NCBI RefSeq assembly: GCF_006094275.1
Contig: NZ_CP034412.1
Span: 2,852,001 to 2,916,000, forward strand
Origin: Glutamicibacter creatinolyticus
GTDB taxonomy: Bacteria; Actinomycetota; Actinomycetes; Actinomycetales; Micrococcaceae
Direction: 5' to 3'
Length of the DNA stretch: 64,000 bases
In this document: positions 28,299-36,893 of the stretch, in pieces
How the letters are laid out: each line of letters starts with the position of its first letter
How positions within the stretch are numbered: the first letter of the stretch is position 1
Program-made: the position numbers and the translations under genes
Notes under the pieces: model-generated
What the model was told of the DNA's origin: nothing
Database searches by the model: none
Seen by the model: the letters and a program-made list of their open reading frames with translations, nothing else

Positions 28299-29149
28299 CC
28301 ACCCCCACCACTCCACCGCCCGTTGGGGACACCCGTCAACGCCGGCCCCTGGGCCCCGTGGGCATTGTGCTGGCCGTGCTGGGCGGACTGATCCTGCTCG
28401 GCGTGATCGCCGGAGCCGTCAACCAATCGGTTGCCACCCTCTCCCGCAGCCACACGGTGCTGACCGCCGATGCCAAGGGAACCACCGACCTGAAGGTCAA
28501 CGCGGAGGCCGGACAGTTCACCCTCGAATTCGCCGACACCCCCGAGGCGGTGCTCGATGTGCGCAGCTCCCGCGGCTCCTGGTCACTGGAGCGCCGCGGC
28601 AACACGCTGGAGGTGAAGCCGCCCGGCGGATGGCAGAGCTGGTGCTTCCTGGGCTGCGACCGCTCCCGCAACGACGTAAAGCTCACCCTGCCCCGGGAGC
28701 TGGACAATGGACAGCTGAACGCCACCCTGAACCTGGAGGCCGGTGAACTGCTGGCGAACGGAAACTTCGCGCGGCTCGATCTCGACGTTGATGCCGGATA
28801 CCTGCGCGCCAACGGCTCGGCCACGAGCGTGGATGTGGATCTGGGGGCCGGGCAGGCCGACGTGGTCCTGGCCGATGTCGCGGACGCCACCTACGCCGTC
28901 GCCGCCGGACGACTGAACAGCGAACTGACCGGCAAGGCACCGGCCACGGTTGACGCACAGGTCAGCGCCGGACTATTGGATCTGACGCTGCCGGACACCA
29001 GTTATTCCGTGGCCAGCGAGGTCTCCGCCGGAAGCGTGGATAACCGCTTGCAGGTCAGTTCCAATTCCAGCCACCAGGTGGGCCTGCAGGTATCGGCGGG
29101 CTCGGTGCTGCTGCACCCCGGCGCCCCGCCCACCGGGGACGGCCGGTAG
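28295..29149 (+). CDS. Membrane-anchored DUF4097 (toastrack-type beta-helical) protein
   Basis: 284 residues. One membrane helix (about 25-48, GIVLAVLGGLILLGVIAGA) is followed by a ~230-residue region of short repeated beta strands (LNLEAGELLANG, LDVDAGYLRANG, VDLGAGQADVVL and so on). This is the pattern of DUF4097/toastrack domains found in LiaF- and PspC-like proteins. It is translationally coupled to the response regulator by ATGA. The likely role is to sense or hold the kinase at the membrane. A perfect 21-bp terminator follows. Confidence 0.85.
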   Translation: MTTPTTPPPVGDTRQRRPLGPVGIVLAVLGGLILLGVIAGAVNQSVATLSRSHTVLTADAKGTTDLKVNAEAGQFTLEFADTPEAVLDVRSSRGSWSLERRGNTLEVKPPGGWQSWCFLGCDRSRNDVKLTLPRELDNGQLNATLNLEAGELLANGNFARLDLDVDAGYLRANGSATSVDVDLGAGQADVVLADVADATYAVAAGRLNSELTGKAPATVDAQVSAGLLDLTLPDTSYSVASEVSAGSVDNRLQVSSNSSHQVGLQVSAGSVLLHPGAPPTGDGR

Positions 29150-29206
29150 GGTCCAACCACCCCGGCTCGGAAAGCCCGGATGCCGGGGATCCGAAACCGC
29201 AACGAT

Positions 29207-29252
29207 ACAGGCCTCCGCCGCTAAACCACAGGGTTTAGCGGCGGAGGCCTGT
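29207..29252. terminator. Bidirectional terminator, 21-bp perfect stem
   Basis: Arms 29207-29227 and 29232-29252 are perfectly complementary with a 4-nt loop. It separates the convergent DUF4097 and pspA genes. Confidence 0.9.
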
Positions 29253-29283
29253 GTCGTGGTGCTCGTCGCTGGAAGCCAACGGG

Positions 29284-30102
29284 CTAGGAACGGTCCTTCT
29301 TCAGCGCGGCCAGCCGGGCCTCCACCTCGGAAGGCTGCGGGGCACCCGCGGCGATTTCGCCGCTGGGCGCCGGAGCCTCGTCCACGATATCCGCACTGGG
29401 CTTCAAAGCCGCCAAGCGGGCCTCCACCTCCGCGTCCTGGCCCAGATTGTCCAGTTCGGCGAACTGCGCGTCCAGCGAGGAAGCCGCCAACTCGGCGGCG
29501 CCGCGGGCCTTGGCTTCCTCCTGGCGCACCTGCGCCTCAAACCGACCCACCTCGGAGGTTGGGTCGCTCATGTCCAAGGACTTGAGAGCATCCAGCATCT
29601 GCCCCTGGGTCTTGGCGTTGCGGGCGCGGGCCACCAGTTCATCGCGTTTGGACACCAGTTCCTGGCGCTTGGACTTCATGGAGTTCAACCCGTCCTTGAG
29701 CCGGGCCACCACCTCGCGCTGGGTCTGGATGGTGGGTTCCAGTCCGGCGGCCCGCTTCTCGCAGGACATCTGGCGTTGGATGGCCACGGTCGCCAGCTGA
29801 TTGAACTTCTGTGCGTTCTGCTCATCCCCGGCCGCGCTGAACTCGTCGGCCTTGTTGGAGGCCGCCAGCGCCTTCGCTCCCCAGTCCTTGGCCTCACGCA
29901 GGGCCTTGGCGTGGTCTTCTTCCTGCATGCGCAGGTTGCCGATGGTCTGGGCCACGGCGGATTCAGCTTCGGCAATGTTGTTCGTGTAGTCACGCACCGT
30001 CTGATCCAGCATCTTCTTCGGGTCCTCAACGGCGTCCAGGGCCGCGTTGGCGTTGGCCTGGCCCAGCTTGAAGATCCGCGCGAAAAATGAACGTATAGAC
30101 AT
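29284..30102 (-). CDS. pspA: PspA/IM30 (Vipp1) family membrane-stress protein
   Basis: 272 residues, mostly long coiled-coil helices. The amphipathic N-terminal helix is MSIRSFFARIFKLGQANANA. The family polymerises on the inner membrane and counters loss of proton-motive force. The ATG at 30102 with AAGGGA is chosen over the longer frame to 30180. The C-terminal ~60 residues are unusual: a Pro/Ala linker bears two copies of the motif EVEARLAALK, one near residue 225 and one at the very end. It is convergent with a kinase-regulator-toastrack operon, a common companion of PspA in Actinobacteria. Confidence 0.9.
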   Translation of the reverse strand: MSIRSFFARIFKLGQANANAALDAVEDPKKMLDQTVRDYTNNIAEAESAVAQTIGNLRMQEEDHAKALREAKDWGAKALAASNKADEFSAAGDEQNAQKFNQLATVAIQRQMSCEKRAAGLEPTIQTQREVVARLKDGLNSMKSKRQELVSKRDELVARARNAKTQGQMLDALKSLDMSDPTSEVGRFEAQVRQEEAKARGAAELAASSLDAQFAELDNLGQDAEVEARLAALKPSADIVDEAPAPSGEIAAGAPQPSEVEARLAALKKDRS

Positions 30103-30332
30103 GGTGTTCCCTTCGATTGCCGCAGGTTTAACTCTAGGCGACGAACCCCCGCCAACTGAACTCGATTTCGGTTCCTTCAAAGGATGCGGCGATGAAAATC
30201 AGGAACGGGGCCAGGCAGACCACCTTCAACAGTTGTGCTCAATGCGGAACGCCAATTTTCCACGCGGGCAGTCCGCAGGTAACAGGAAAAGTTCCGTCGG
30301 AGCCGGCCACGATCTTATCGCCAGGTTGTAGG
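30103..30332. other. Gap upstream of pspA without a clear gene
   Basis: 230 bp of more AT-balanced sequence. The pspA promoter must lie here on the minus strand, but no convincing -35/-10 pair stands out. The open frames on both strands have no ribosome-binding site or coding character. Confidence 0.4.
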
Positions 30333-30524
30333 CTATTCGACGCGCAGATCGCACGCACGCGCACGGCGCAGGTACGCGACTTCGTCGATCACGCCGCGGG
30401 CCGCGGCGGTGAGGGGTTCGATGTCTTCGCGGCTTGGGGTCCGTCCTTCGTGCCATGCTGCAGCACGTGACTGCTGCGCAAACAGCTCTGGCCAGCGTTG
30501 CTCAACCTCGAACTTCTCAGGCAC
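30333..30524 (-). CDS. Small protein, possibly a shortened VbhA-type antitoxin
   Basis: 63 residues from a GTG at 30524, with GGAAGG nine bases upstream. The sequence (EQRWPELFAQQ, then SRAAAWHEGRTPSREDIEPL, then a stretch ending RGVIDEVAYLRRAR) recalls small actinobacterial proteins labelled antitoxin VbhA family. In that group, from memory, about ten more residues separate the first two parts, so this copy may carry an in-frame deletion. No Fic/Doc-type toxin is next to it. The VbhA assignment is uncertain. Confidence 0.4.
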   Translation of the reverse strand: MPEKFEVEQRWPELFAQQSRAAAWHEGRTPSREDIEPLTAAARGVIDEVAYLRRARACDLRVE

Positions 30525-30679
30525 GGCTGACTGCCTTCCAAAATGGTCCTACTGCTATTTGGCCGAATCGCCCGAAAACGGTTCACAGAGCTTTTCCCGC
30601 GACTTTGGTTCCCGATACAAATTTCGGGCAGCTTTACTCCGGCTTGCCACTCGAAATAGTGAGCTCCAGCCGGAACGTC

Positions 30680-31540
30680 TCAAAAACGAGCGTTCTCGAG
30701 ACGCTTGTCAGCGGGTAAAGCGTACTCAGTGAAGTAACCGCATGTGGTGAATCCGAGGCGTCGATAGACCGGTTCCCCGTCCTCGGACGCCTGCAGCACT
30801 GCGGTCTCATAACCGGCCCCGAGCGCAGTACGCATTGTGGCCAGGGTGATGGCTCCGCCGTATCCTTGGCGGCGTTCTGATTTAAGCGTTGAGATGTTGT
30901 AAATACCAGCGACCCCATCGCTAAAGAAAACTTCAGCCGAGCAAACGGCCCGGCCATCAACATAGCCAACCAAGTAGCGCGCCGGGGAATCAGCGGCTAA
31001 AGCCGCGTCCGAAGCGTCGGCATAGAATCGCTTCACCGTAATCGCTGGTGGATTCCAGTTGGCGGAAAGCACGGTTGCATAATCAGCAAGTTCTTCTGGC
31101 GTCCTCACTAACCGTATTTCGAGGCCATCAACCTGCACTTCCGGAAAATTCCCCCGCAAGTCCTTCCACATGCCAGACTCAGTTTCAGAAGCCTCTAAAC
31201 CGGATTTCTCGAGGGAATGGGCCAGATCATCTGGAGCACTGGCGGAGCCAACCCACCATGAGAATGGGCGTTCGGTGGCACCCAGGGCCCGGAGCGTCTC
31301 TGCAACGCGAGTAGGTGCACTAGTGGCGGTGAAGCGGGCGGCCGCAACGATATTGAAAGTGTCGTCGCTGAGGCCGCTATCCGCAATCACCAAATCATCT
31401 GTTTCAGTAACAGTTGCACCGTCCAGGTGCCGGTGCAGATGGCACGCGTGCTCAGCCAAGTTCTGCTCCATAGCGAGTTGAAGACCAGGTAGATCAACTG
31501 ACGACTGATTATCCAATTCCATAATGATCCATCTAAACAT
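30680..31540 (-). CDS. GNAT-family N-acetyltransferase
   Basis: About 286 residues. The C-terminal half carries the GNAT fold with the acetyl-CoA loop [14 protein letters not shown] and the late strand [17 protein letters not shown]. The N-terminal half is probably a degenerate second GNAT domain. The substrate is unknown. The start may be the Met at codon 7 (31522), preceded by AGATGGA. Base composition is less GC-rich than the core genes, and the gene lies in a patch of small accessory genes, so it may have been acquired. Confidence 0.85.
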   Translation of the reverse strand: MFRWIIMELDNQSSVDLPGLQLAMEQNLAEHACHLHRHLDGATVTETDDLVIADSGLSDDTFNIVAAARFTATSAPTRVAETLRALGATERPFSWWVGSASAPDDLAHSLEKSGLEASETESGMWKDLRGNFPEVQVDGLEIRLVRTPEELADYATVLSANWNPPAITVKRFYADASDAALAADSPARYLVGYVDGRAVCSAEVFFSDGVAGIYNISTLKSERRQGYGGAITLATMRTALGAGYETAVLQASEDGEPVYRRLGFTTCGYFTEYALPADKRLENARF

Positions 31541-32152
31541 CCACGTTCAACGATTACTCAGGGAGCAAGTGCAAAACAAGCTGCTTTGGGGGAAATCTCA
31601 TCGCTAGTAACCGGCGGCGCACTCTAGTAAGTTGCTAGTTCAACACACCAAAGATCGGCCGTTGTGGGTTTCCCACAAGAGGAAAGAGCACTGAGATGAT
31701 CGCGCCAAGGAGCCGGGACAGAACACTGAGGCTCCGTTGCTCTGATTGCAACTCAGGCTCCCTGGGGTGCGATCAACTCGTCGAGAGTGAGCTCGTTCAG
31801 GCTTGGCGAGCAATCGGTCAAGGCTAGGTCCTAATCCTCCGCACCGGTGGTCAGGGCTTCCCAGATGCAACCGCCAAGCTTGCCCGGCACTCAGCAGTTC
31901 ATCGCGCACAGCGCCAACGGTCACGCCGGAGGTGGCCATGACGTGAACGGCGGTCCAAGCGCTTGGCGCAACGCCGCACACTCTTCCTGAGAAAAACATG
32001 CATGATTTTGCGAGCCATTGATTGCGCCGTGCGGCGCTGGTTAGTCTCCACGTAGGTGCTGGCTTCGACCAGAAGGAACCGCCCTGCCAAGGGTGTTCAT
32101 TCTGGACCGGCCTTCTGCCGCACAATGTCCGATCACGAGCGAAGGAAGAGAA
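31541..32152. other. 612-bp region with no supported gene
   Basis: The longest open frame, on the minus strand (31640-32236), starts inside the downstream small gene on the other strand, lacks a ribosome-binding site and has no recognisable domain. Its Arg/Cys/Trp-rich composition suggests decayed sequence. The region does hold the imperfect inverted repeat at 31698-31774. It may be the remains of a mobile element, but no transposase motif could be identified. Confidence 0.45.
31698..31774. repeat. Imperfect inverted repeat with inner hairpin
   Basis: The outer arms begin GATCGCGCC at 31698 and end GGGTGCGATC at 31774. An inner perfect stem GTTGC-TCTGATT-GCAAC occupies 31736-31752. It is flanked by the near-direct repeats CTGAGGCTCC (31726-31735) and CTCAGGCTCC (31752-31761). 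It could be a mobile-element end or a structured RNA; nothing decides between them. Confidence 0.45.
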
Positions 32153-32341
32153 ATGACCCAGGAACCAACCTCGGATGATCAGCAGAACCAGAATCTGGAC
32201 GAGAACGACCAGCCGGACAAGGCAACCGAACACCAAGACCAGGATGCCAAGAAGCGCAACGGCAAGGGCGAAGACGAGGGCATCGTGAAGGAATGGGAGA
32301 AGGAATCCTTCCCGGCCTCCGACCCGCCGGCCAACTACTAG
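32153..32341 (+). CDS. Small hydrophilic protein with C-terminal ESFPASDPP motif
   Basis: 62 residues, highly charged and Gln/Asp-rich, predicted disordered. The C-terminus [18 protein letters not shown] carries the SFPASDPP motif, which from memory is shared by many short bacterial proteins of unknown function. The start ATG at 32153 is set by AAGGAAG at 32142-32148. It is followed by a DUF6480 gene, probably in one transcript ending at 32690. Confidence 0.75.
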   Translation: MTQEPTSDDQQNQNLDENDQPDKATEHQDQDAKKRNGKGEDEGIVKEWEKESFPASDPPANY

Positions 32342-32384
32342 GCCTCACCGCCAGGGAAACCGACTACGAACAGGAAGTGTCCCG

Positions 32385-32585
32385 ATGACAAAGCATTCTT
32401 CATCCCGTCCGGGAAGCGACAAGGACGAGGAAAACCAGGTCGACAAGAAGCAGGCCGGCGCCACCTCGAACCCTGACCCGGTCAAGGACAACATCACCGG
32501 ATTGGAACCGGGCGGCGGCGTACCGCCCGGAGAGACCCCACCGGCCGAGGGCTCCATGAGCCAGGATCAGGGGCATGACGAATAA
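32385..32585 (+). CDS. DUF6480 family small protein
   Basis: 66 residues, hydrophilic. The core [20 protein letters not shown] followed by [11 protein letters not shown] matches what I recall of the actinobacterial DUF6480 family. The function is unknown; the genes often lie near general-stress genes. It is transcribed after the SFPASDPP protein and before a strong terminator. Confidence 0.75.
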   Translation: MTKHSSSRPGSDKDEENQVDKKQAGATSNPDPVKDNITGLEPGGGVPPGETPPAEGSMSQDQGHDE

Positions 32586-32632
32586 ACGGCATCCCTGAGG
32601 CCAGAGGCCCGAACAGCAGGCTGGGCACCGAC

Positions 32633-32690
32633 AGAGGCGTAGCCTCGACCTTCCTCCTAGGGGATCTGGTCGAGGCTACGCCTCTTTTTA
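32633..32690. terminator. Strong terminator, 18-bp perfect stem with T-run
   Basis: Arms 32633-32650 and 32668-32685 enclose a 17-nt loop, and the stem runs into TTTTT on the plus strand. It separates the DUF6480 gene from the convergent flavin-binding stress protein. Confidence 0.9.
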
Positions 32691-32714
32691 TCCTGTGGGC
32701 AGGGCCGGTAGGGG

Positions 32715-33191
32715 CTACAGGTCCACGGTGCCCGAGTCGCCCGGGTGGGCGCTCTTGTCGGTGAACTTCTCCTTGACCCAGCTGGCCACCACGCTGGCTG
32801 CACCGCCGGGGTTCTCCCAGTATTCCGCGGAGTCGGAGTCCACGTGCACCAGCACCACGTTGGAGGCCTCGGGGTCCTCTCCCACGAACGTCTCGACCAT
32901 GGAGTTCCACAGTTCACGCTTCTTTTCAACGTCCCGCACGATGCGGGCGTTGCCTGCCACGGAAACCCACTTCTTGTTCCCGGCAAAGGACACGTTCACT
33001 TCACTGTGCGCTTCAATCTCGCGGACCAGGTCGGTTTCGGTGACCGTGAAGAACCACAGGTCCCCGTCCTCGGTGACGTCGATGACGGTCAGCGGGCGGC
33101 TGTAGAGCCGGTCCGGTCCGTGGGTCGTCACCATGGCGACGCGAATGTCCTTCAGGATCTCAACTACCTTGCGCGTATCGTCATTGGACAT
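32715..33191 (-). CDS. Pyridoxamine 5'-phosphate oxidase-like (general stress protein 26) flavin-binding protein
   Basis: A 158-residue split-barrel protein. It begins with a helix and then IRVAMVTTHGPDRLYSRPL and LWFFTVTETDLVREIEAHSE, the FMN-contact strand pattern of the GSP26 group. VNVSFAGNKKWVSVAGNARI follows. The catalytic role is unclear; the family is associated with general stress. It is convergent with two small stress-type genes across a shared terminator. Confidence 0.9.
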   Translation of the reverse strand: MSNDDTRKVVEILKDIRVAMVTTHGPDRLYSRPLTVIDVTEDGDLWFFTVTETDLVREIEAHSEVNVSFAGNKKWVSVAGNARIVRDVEKKRELWNSMVETFVGEDPEASNVVLVHVDSDSAEYWENPGGAASVVASWVKEKFTDKSAHPGDSGTVDL

Positions 33192-33342
33192 GCTGGTTCT
33201 CCTTCACAGTTGGCAACCTCGGTCACCGCCCACGTTACGGATTTCCAGGACACGCGAAAGGGTTTTGAGCATCTACCCAGCGGAGGCAGGGAGCATCACC
33301 AGCGGTTGCCCCGGACCGGCAGGCTTCGCTGCCCGCCAGATG

Positions 33343-33807
33343 CTAATTCACGCAGGGATCAACCCGTGTTGAGACCAGCTCGTGCCGATAGAAGCCGCGC
33401 CGTTCGCAGCCCTGAACGCTAAAGGGCGGAAGGACGTGCGCGACGGCGCTGGAACTCCAATGGCTGATCCGAAAGGTGACCAGGCAGGAACGGGTGGCTT
33501 GTTCGACAAGGTCCCACACCACCATGTCCTGAGGTGTTGCCTCCACGGGCTGCAGGTCGGCGCAGGACCGGGAAATGTGCAGCATCCGCAGCGCGTCATC
33601 GTTCTTTCCCAGCACCGCAAGCAGCACCGAGCCGTCGTAGCGGGCGGTGAGGGCCAGGGCCTCTTCCAGCGGCTGGAAGGGTTGGGTGACAAGAATGGGC
33701 ATCCCGTGGATCCATTCATTGGATTCCAGGTACTGGCGGCCCTCACGGGACCCAAGCAGCTCCCGAACACGGGCGTTAACAGGCGAATTTCCAGAAAATG
33801 GCGACAT
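33343..33807 (-). CDS. Hypothetical protein
   Basis: 154 residues from the ATG at 33807 (AAAAGG seven bases upstream); the frame is open to 33888. It begins MSPFSGNSPVNARVRELLGS and has an alpha/beta-like middle (ARYDGSVLLAVLGKNDDALR) and a Cys/His-containing tail. I do not recognise a family. It lies in the accessory patch and the C-terminal 20 residues may be altered sequence. The 273 bp upstream (33808-34081) show no further gene. Confidence 0.5.
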   Translation of the reverse strand: MSPFSGNSPVNARVRELLGSREGRQYLESNEWIHGMPILVTQPFQPLEEALALTARYDGSVLLAVLGKNDDALRMLHISRSCADLQPVEATPQDMVVWDLVEQATRSCLVTFRISHWSSSAVAHVLPPFSVQGCERRGFYRHELVSTRVDPCVN

Positions 33808-34081
33808 GATCAGGCCTTTTCGTCGTCGCGACGATAGGGGTCTCCCCCTTCTCGTCGCGCCGCAGGCTAACATGTCCCTGACGAACAAGGACCACCAGGT
33901 GGCTGGAGGCTTGTTCGATGTTGGCTAGCAGAGCTTGTTTCCAAGCGTACGGGTTTCTGGTGACTCGCGCCATGCCCGAAAGCTCATTTTTGGCTCAAGT
34001 CCGCTGGGCCAGCGCCTGCGGGACGGACTCTGGACGGCGGTCCGAAGCGCGGCTGGCCCCTATTGCTGCTTCTCAGCTGGG

Positions 34082-34246
34082 CTAGGCGGTGCAGGCCTCA
34101 TTTGAGCAGCCGGCATCGCGTGGAATGTATTTATCCGTCCCCTCAACCTGCTCCCAGATGACGTGCCGGTGTTGGCCGCAGCGTTCGCATGACGGCGCCA
34201 GATACGTGGAGCGCTCCTGCATGGTGTACGCCCGAAATTCCCCCAT
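34082..34246 (-). CDS. Small putative zinc-ribbon protein
   Basis: 54 residues. The start at 34246 is fixed by a near-perfect ribosome-binding site, AGGAGGT, five bases upstream; the longer open frame to 34309 is not used. Two cysteine pairs, CERC and CSNEAC, about 30 residues apart suggest a metal-binding knuckle (SCERCGQHRHVIW and DAGCSNEACTA). The function is unknown. Confidence 0.7.
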   Translation of the reverse strand: MGEFRAYTMQERSTYLAPSCERCGQHRHVIWEQVEGTDKYIPRDAGCSNEACTA

Positions 34247-34366
34247 CGTGACCTCCTGACGGTACCGGCCTTCCGACCAATTGTTCCCGCGCTTGCGCGG
34301 TGAGCTCACTCTAGCCTGAGCACTGCGGCAGAACCAGAGCCACCGGTCTTTGCCCGGAATGGGGGC

Positions 34367-35557
34367 TCAGGACTTGTCCGCCTGCGTGGCTCGAATTTCT
34401 GCGGAAAGCAGGAAGTGGCGCCCCAGCCGGCCCCATTCCACGCTTCCGTCGGCTTCACTGATCTTTTGACGCAACATCGCCAACCCCAGACCATCCACGG
34501 CGTCCTTGGCCCCGCGGCGCACACCATCATTGCGCACGGAGACCAACCAATGCTCCTGGCCCTCGGACTCTTCCAGACGCAGGAACACCACCAGGTGGGT
34601 GGTGTCGGCATGCCGCACCGCGTTGATGGCCGCTTCCCGCACCAGGCGCAACAGCAAGATCGGCAACCGGTCATCCAGGTCCACCCCGGGGGCGCTGACT
34701 TCCACCCGCAATCCGGCGTCCCGCAGCGTGGAGGCCAGTTCCTCAATGTCACCCAGGGTACCGGCGTCCCGGTCCCCCAGCCCGTCCTGGTCCATGGAGT
34801 CCACGGTGCGCCGCAGCTCCTGCAGCGCCTTGGCGGAGGAATCACGGACGTGTTCCAGGTTGACGGTGGCCGCCTCATCCCCCGACACTTCCTCCAGGGC
34901 GGCGTTGGTGTGCAGGGAGACCAACGCCAGATGGTGGGCGAGCTGGTCATGCAGCCTTCGGGAGACCCGCAGCCGCTCCCCCAGGTGCCGTTGTCCAGCC
35001 TCGGCCCGGGCCCGCAGGGTGGCCAGGCCCTTGAGTTCATGCCGGCTCTCCTGCAGCTTGTCGGCGCGGTCGGCCAGCCGGCGCCGGGTGGCGATCATTT
35101 CGCCCAGGGCGACCCCGAGCAGGCTCAGCGCCAGGATGGCGAGCAGTTCATAGCCCAGGACCACCTGGGTCTGCTCCCCGCGCACCAGCCGCACGCCCAG
35201 GGAGAGGATGATCAGCCCCAACATCACGGTCAGGGTAAAGAAGCGCAGCCCGGCGGCCGTCGCGGCGGCCGGGAACAGCAGGAGCGGCACCACCAGCCCC
35301 AACGCGGGAAGCCCCACGCTCAGGTACCCGCAGATGCCCACGGCGGCAAGGATCAGGGTCAGCCGCGAGGCGCGTTGGCCCAGCGCGGTGAGCAGGGCGA
35401 AGCCCAGGGAGAAACCGCCCAGGCCCAGCAGGTAGCCCAGGTGTCCGGCACCCCACCAGCGAGCGGGATCGGCAAGCAGCGCCAGCAGCAGGACGGCCAG
35501 GAAGACGGCCGCAGACCACAGCAGGCTGGCGATGCGAGAGCTACCTGAACCTTCCAC
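34367..35557 (-). CDS. Sensor histidine kinase without an adjacent response regulator
   Basis: 396 residues. Five or so membrane helices occupy about residues 10-155, then a coiled-coil linker. The HisKA_3 helix has His203 in SRRLHDQLAHHLALV. The HATPase has the N-box REAAINAVRHA and a G-box reduced to VRNDGV. It is a NarL/DesK-class kinase, but neither neighbour encodes a receiver protein. The closest regulator, at 27609, has its own kinase. The signal and partner are unknown. Confidence 0.87.
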   Translation of the reverse strand: MEGSGSSRIASLLWSAAVFLAVLLLALLADPARWWGAGHLGYLLGLGGFSLGFALLTALGQRASRLTLILAAVGICGYLSVGLPALGLVVPLLLFPAAATAAGLRFFTLTVMLGLIILSLGVRLVRGEQTQVVLGYELLAILALSLLGVALGEMIATRRRLADRADKLQESRHELKGLATLRARAEAGQRHLGERLRVSRRLHDQLAHHLALVSLHTNAALEEVSGDEAATVNLEHVRDSSAKALQELRRTVDSMDQDGLGDRDAGTLGDIEELASTLRDAGLRVEVSAPGVDLDDRLPILLLRLVREAAINAVRHADTTHLVVFLRLEESEGQEHWLVSVRNDGVRRGAKDAVDGLGLAMLRQKISEADGSVEWGRLGRHFLLSAEIRATQADKS

Positions 35558-35614
35558 AACCCCAGTCTATGACGCACCGCAAATCCCGGCAGGGTGCCGC
35601 GCCACAACCGGCGG

Positions 35615-36847
35615 CTACACCCGCACCAGCGTGCTGTCCTCCACGTAGCGCGGTTTGCCGGCCATCATCCCGGACACGGTCTGCAGCACCATCAGCGCCC
35701 CGAGCAGCAGCACCGGGGCCGTCCACGAATCGGTCATCTCATGCAGGGCACCCACGGCGAAGGGGCCGGGGAAGGCGATCAGGTAGCCCACGCTCTGCCC
35801 GAAGGCGGACAGCTTGGCCACCCCGGCGGCGGTGTGCGCCTTCAGCCCGATCATGGTCAGCGCCAGCGGGAAGTTCGCCCCGGCCACCCCCAGCAGCACC
35901 GCCCACAGCATCGCGCCCTGTGCCGGGTACGTCAGCAGCCCGACCACCGCCAGCACCCCCGCCGTCCCGGTCACCAGCACCAGGGGGCGCTGGTTGCGGA
36001 ACCGTCCGGCCAGGGCCGGCATGATGAACGAGAGCGGGACCCCCACACCCAGGATCACGGCCAGCAGCACCCCGGCGTACCCGGGCGCCAACCCGTAGCC
36101 GGTAAAGATCTTCGGGGCCCACCCCATGAAGATGTAGGCGGCCGAGGCCTGGGTGCCGAAGAAGATGGCCACCCACCAGGCGGTCGCGTTGCGCCACATC
36201 GGCCCGATCCCGTTGCCCTCACTGAACGCGCCGGCCTGCTGTTGGCGTGCCGCGATCTCGTTGCGCAGCCCGAAGTACACCACCAGCCAGACGCCCAGGG
36301 CCAGGGCGGCCAGTGTGGCCCACACGCCCAGCCCCACCCGCCAGTTCCCGCCCAGCGCCTCGTTGACCGGCACCGCGATCCCCGCCACCGCCGAGGCGCC
36401 CAGCGCCACCGCGGTGGTGTAGGCCCCGGTCACCATTCCCACACGGTGCGGGAACCAGCGCTTGACCAGCACCGGCATCAGGATGTTGCCCAGCGCGATG
36501 CCGGTCAGCGCCAGGGCCGTGCACAGCAGGAACAGCCAGGTGCTCGGGGCGATGGAACGCAGCACCATGCCCAGCAGGATGGCGGCCATGGCACCGATCA
36601 CCACCAGCTCCGGCCCGCGCCGCCCGGCCAGGCGCGGCGCCAACGGCCCGAGCAGCGCAAAGCACAGTGGCGGCACCCCGGTGAGCATGCCGGCCACGAA
36701 CCCGTTCATTTCCAGCCCGTCAATCACCGGGTCCAGCAGGGCGCCCAGTGAGGTCACCGCCGGACGCAGGTTCAGCGCCGCCAGGATGAAGGCGATCACC
36801 AGCACGGTGGCGAAGCCGCGCGGCGGTGGGGTGGCAGTGGGTTTCAT
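35615..36847 (-). CDS. MFS transporter, CynX/NimT family
   Basis: 410 residues with twelve predicted helices. It starts after a short Pro-rich leader with FATVLVIAFILAALNLRPAVTSLG, typical of the cyanate/nitroimidazole (CynX/NimT) group. It is 46 bp downstream of the molybdopterin oxidoreductase gene on the same strand and so probably the last gene of the fdhD-ydeP-type operon. The substrate is unknown; an anion used or made by the oxidoreductase is one idea. Confidence 0.88.
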   Translation of the reverse strand: MKPTATPPPRGFATVLVIAFILAALNLRPAVTSLGALLDPVIDGLEMNGFVAGMLTGVPPLCFALLGPLAPRLAGRRGPELVVIGAMAAILLGMVLRSIAPSTWLFLLCTALALTGIALGNILMPVLVKRWFPHRVGMVTGAYTTAVALGASAVAGIAVPVNEALGGNWRVGLGVWATLAALALGVWLVVYFGLRNEIAARQQQAGAFSEGNGIGPMWRNATAWWVAIFFGTQASAAYIFMGWAPKIFTGYGLAPGYAGVLLAVILGVGVPLSFIMPALAGRFRNQRPLVLVTGTAGVLAVVGLLTYPAQGAMLWAVLLGVAGANFPLALTMIGLKAHTAAGVAKLSAFGQSVGYLIAFPGPFAVGALHEMTDSWTAPVLLLGALMVLQTVSGMMAGKPRYVEDSTLVRV

Positions 36848-36893
36848 GGGCCTCGATATCAGGTGTGGCGGCGGGGGCGGGGTCTGGCTGGCT

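Noticed and set aside
31640-32236. 198-codon minus-strand frame, considered as a transposase remnant
   Set aside because: No catalytic motif or family pattern could be matched, no ribosome-binding site, and it overlaps a better-supported small gene.
33776-33973. 65-codon minus-strand frame upstream of the hypothetical gene
   Set aside because: It overlaps the start of 33343-33807 in another frame and lacks a ribosome-binding site.
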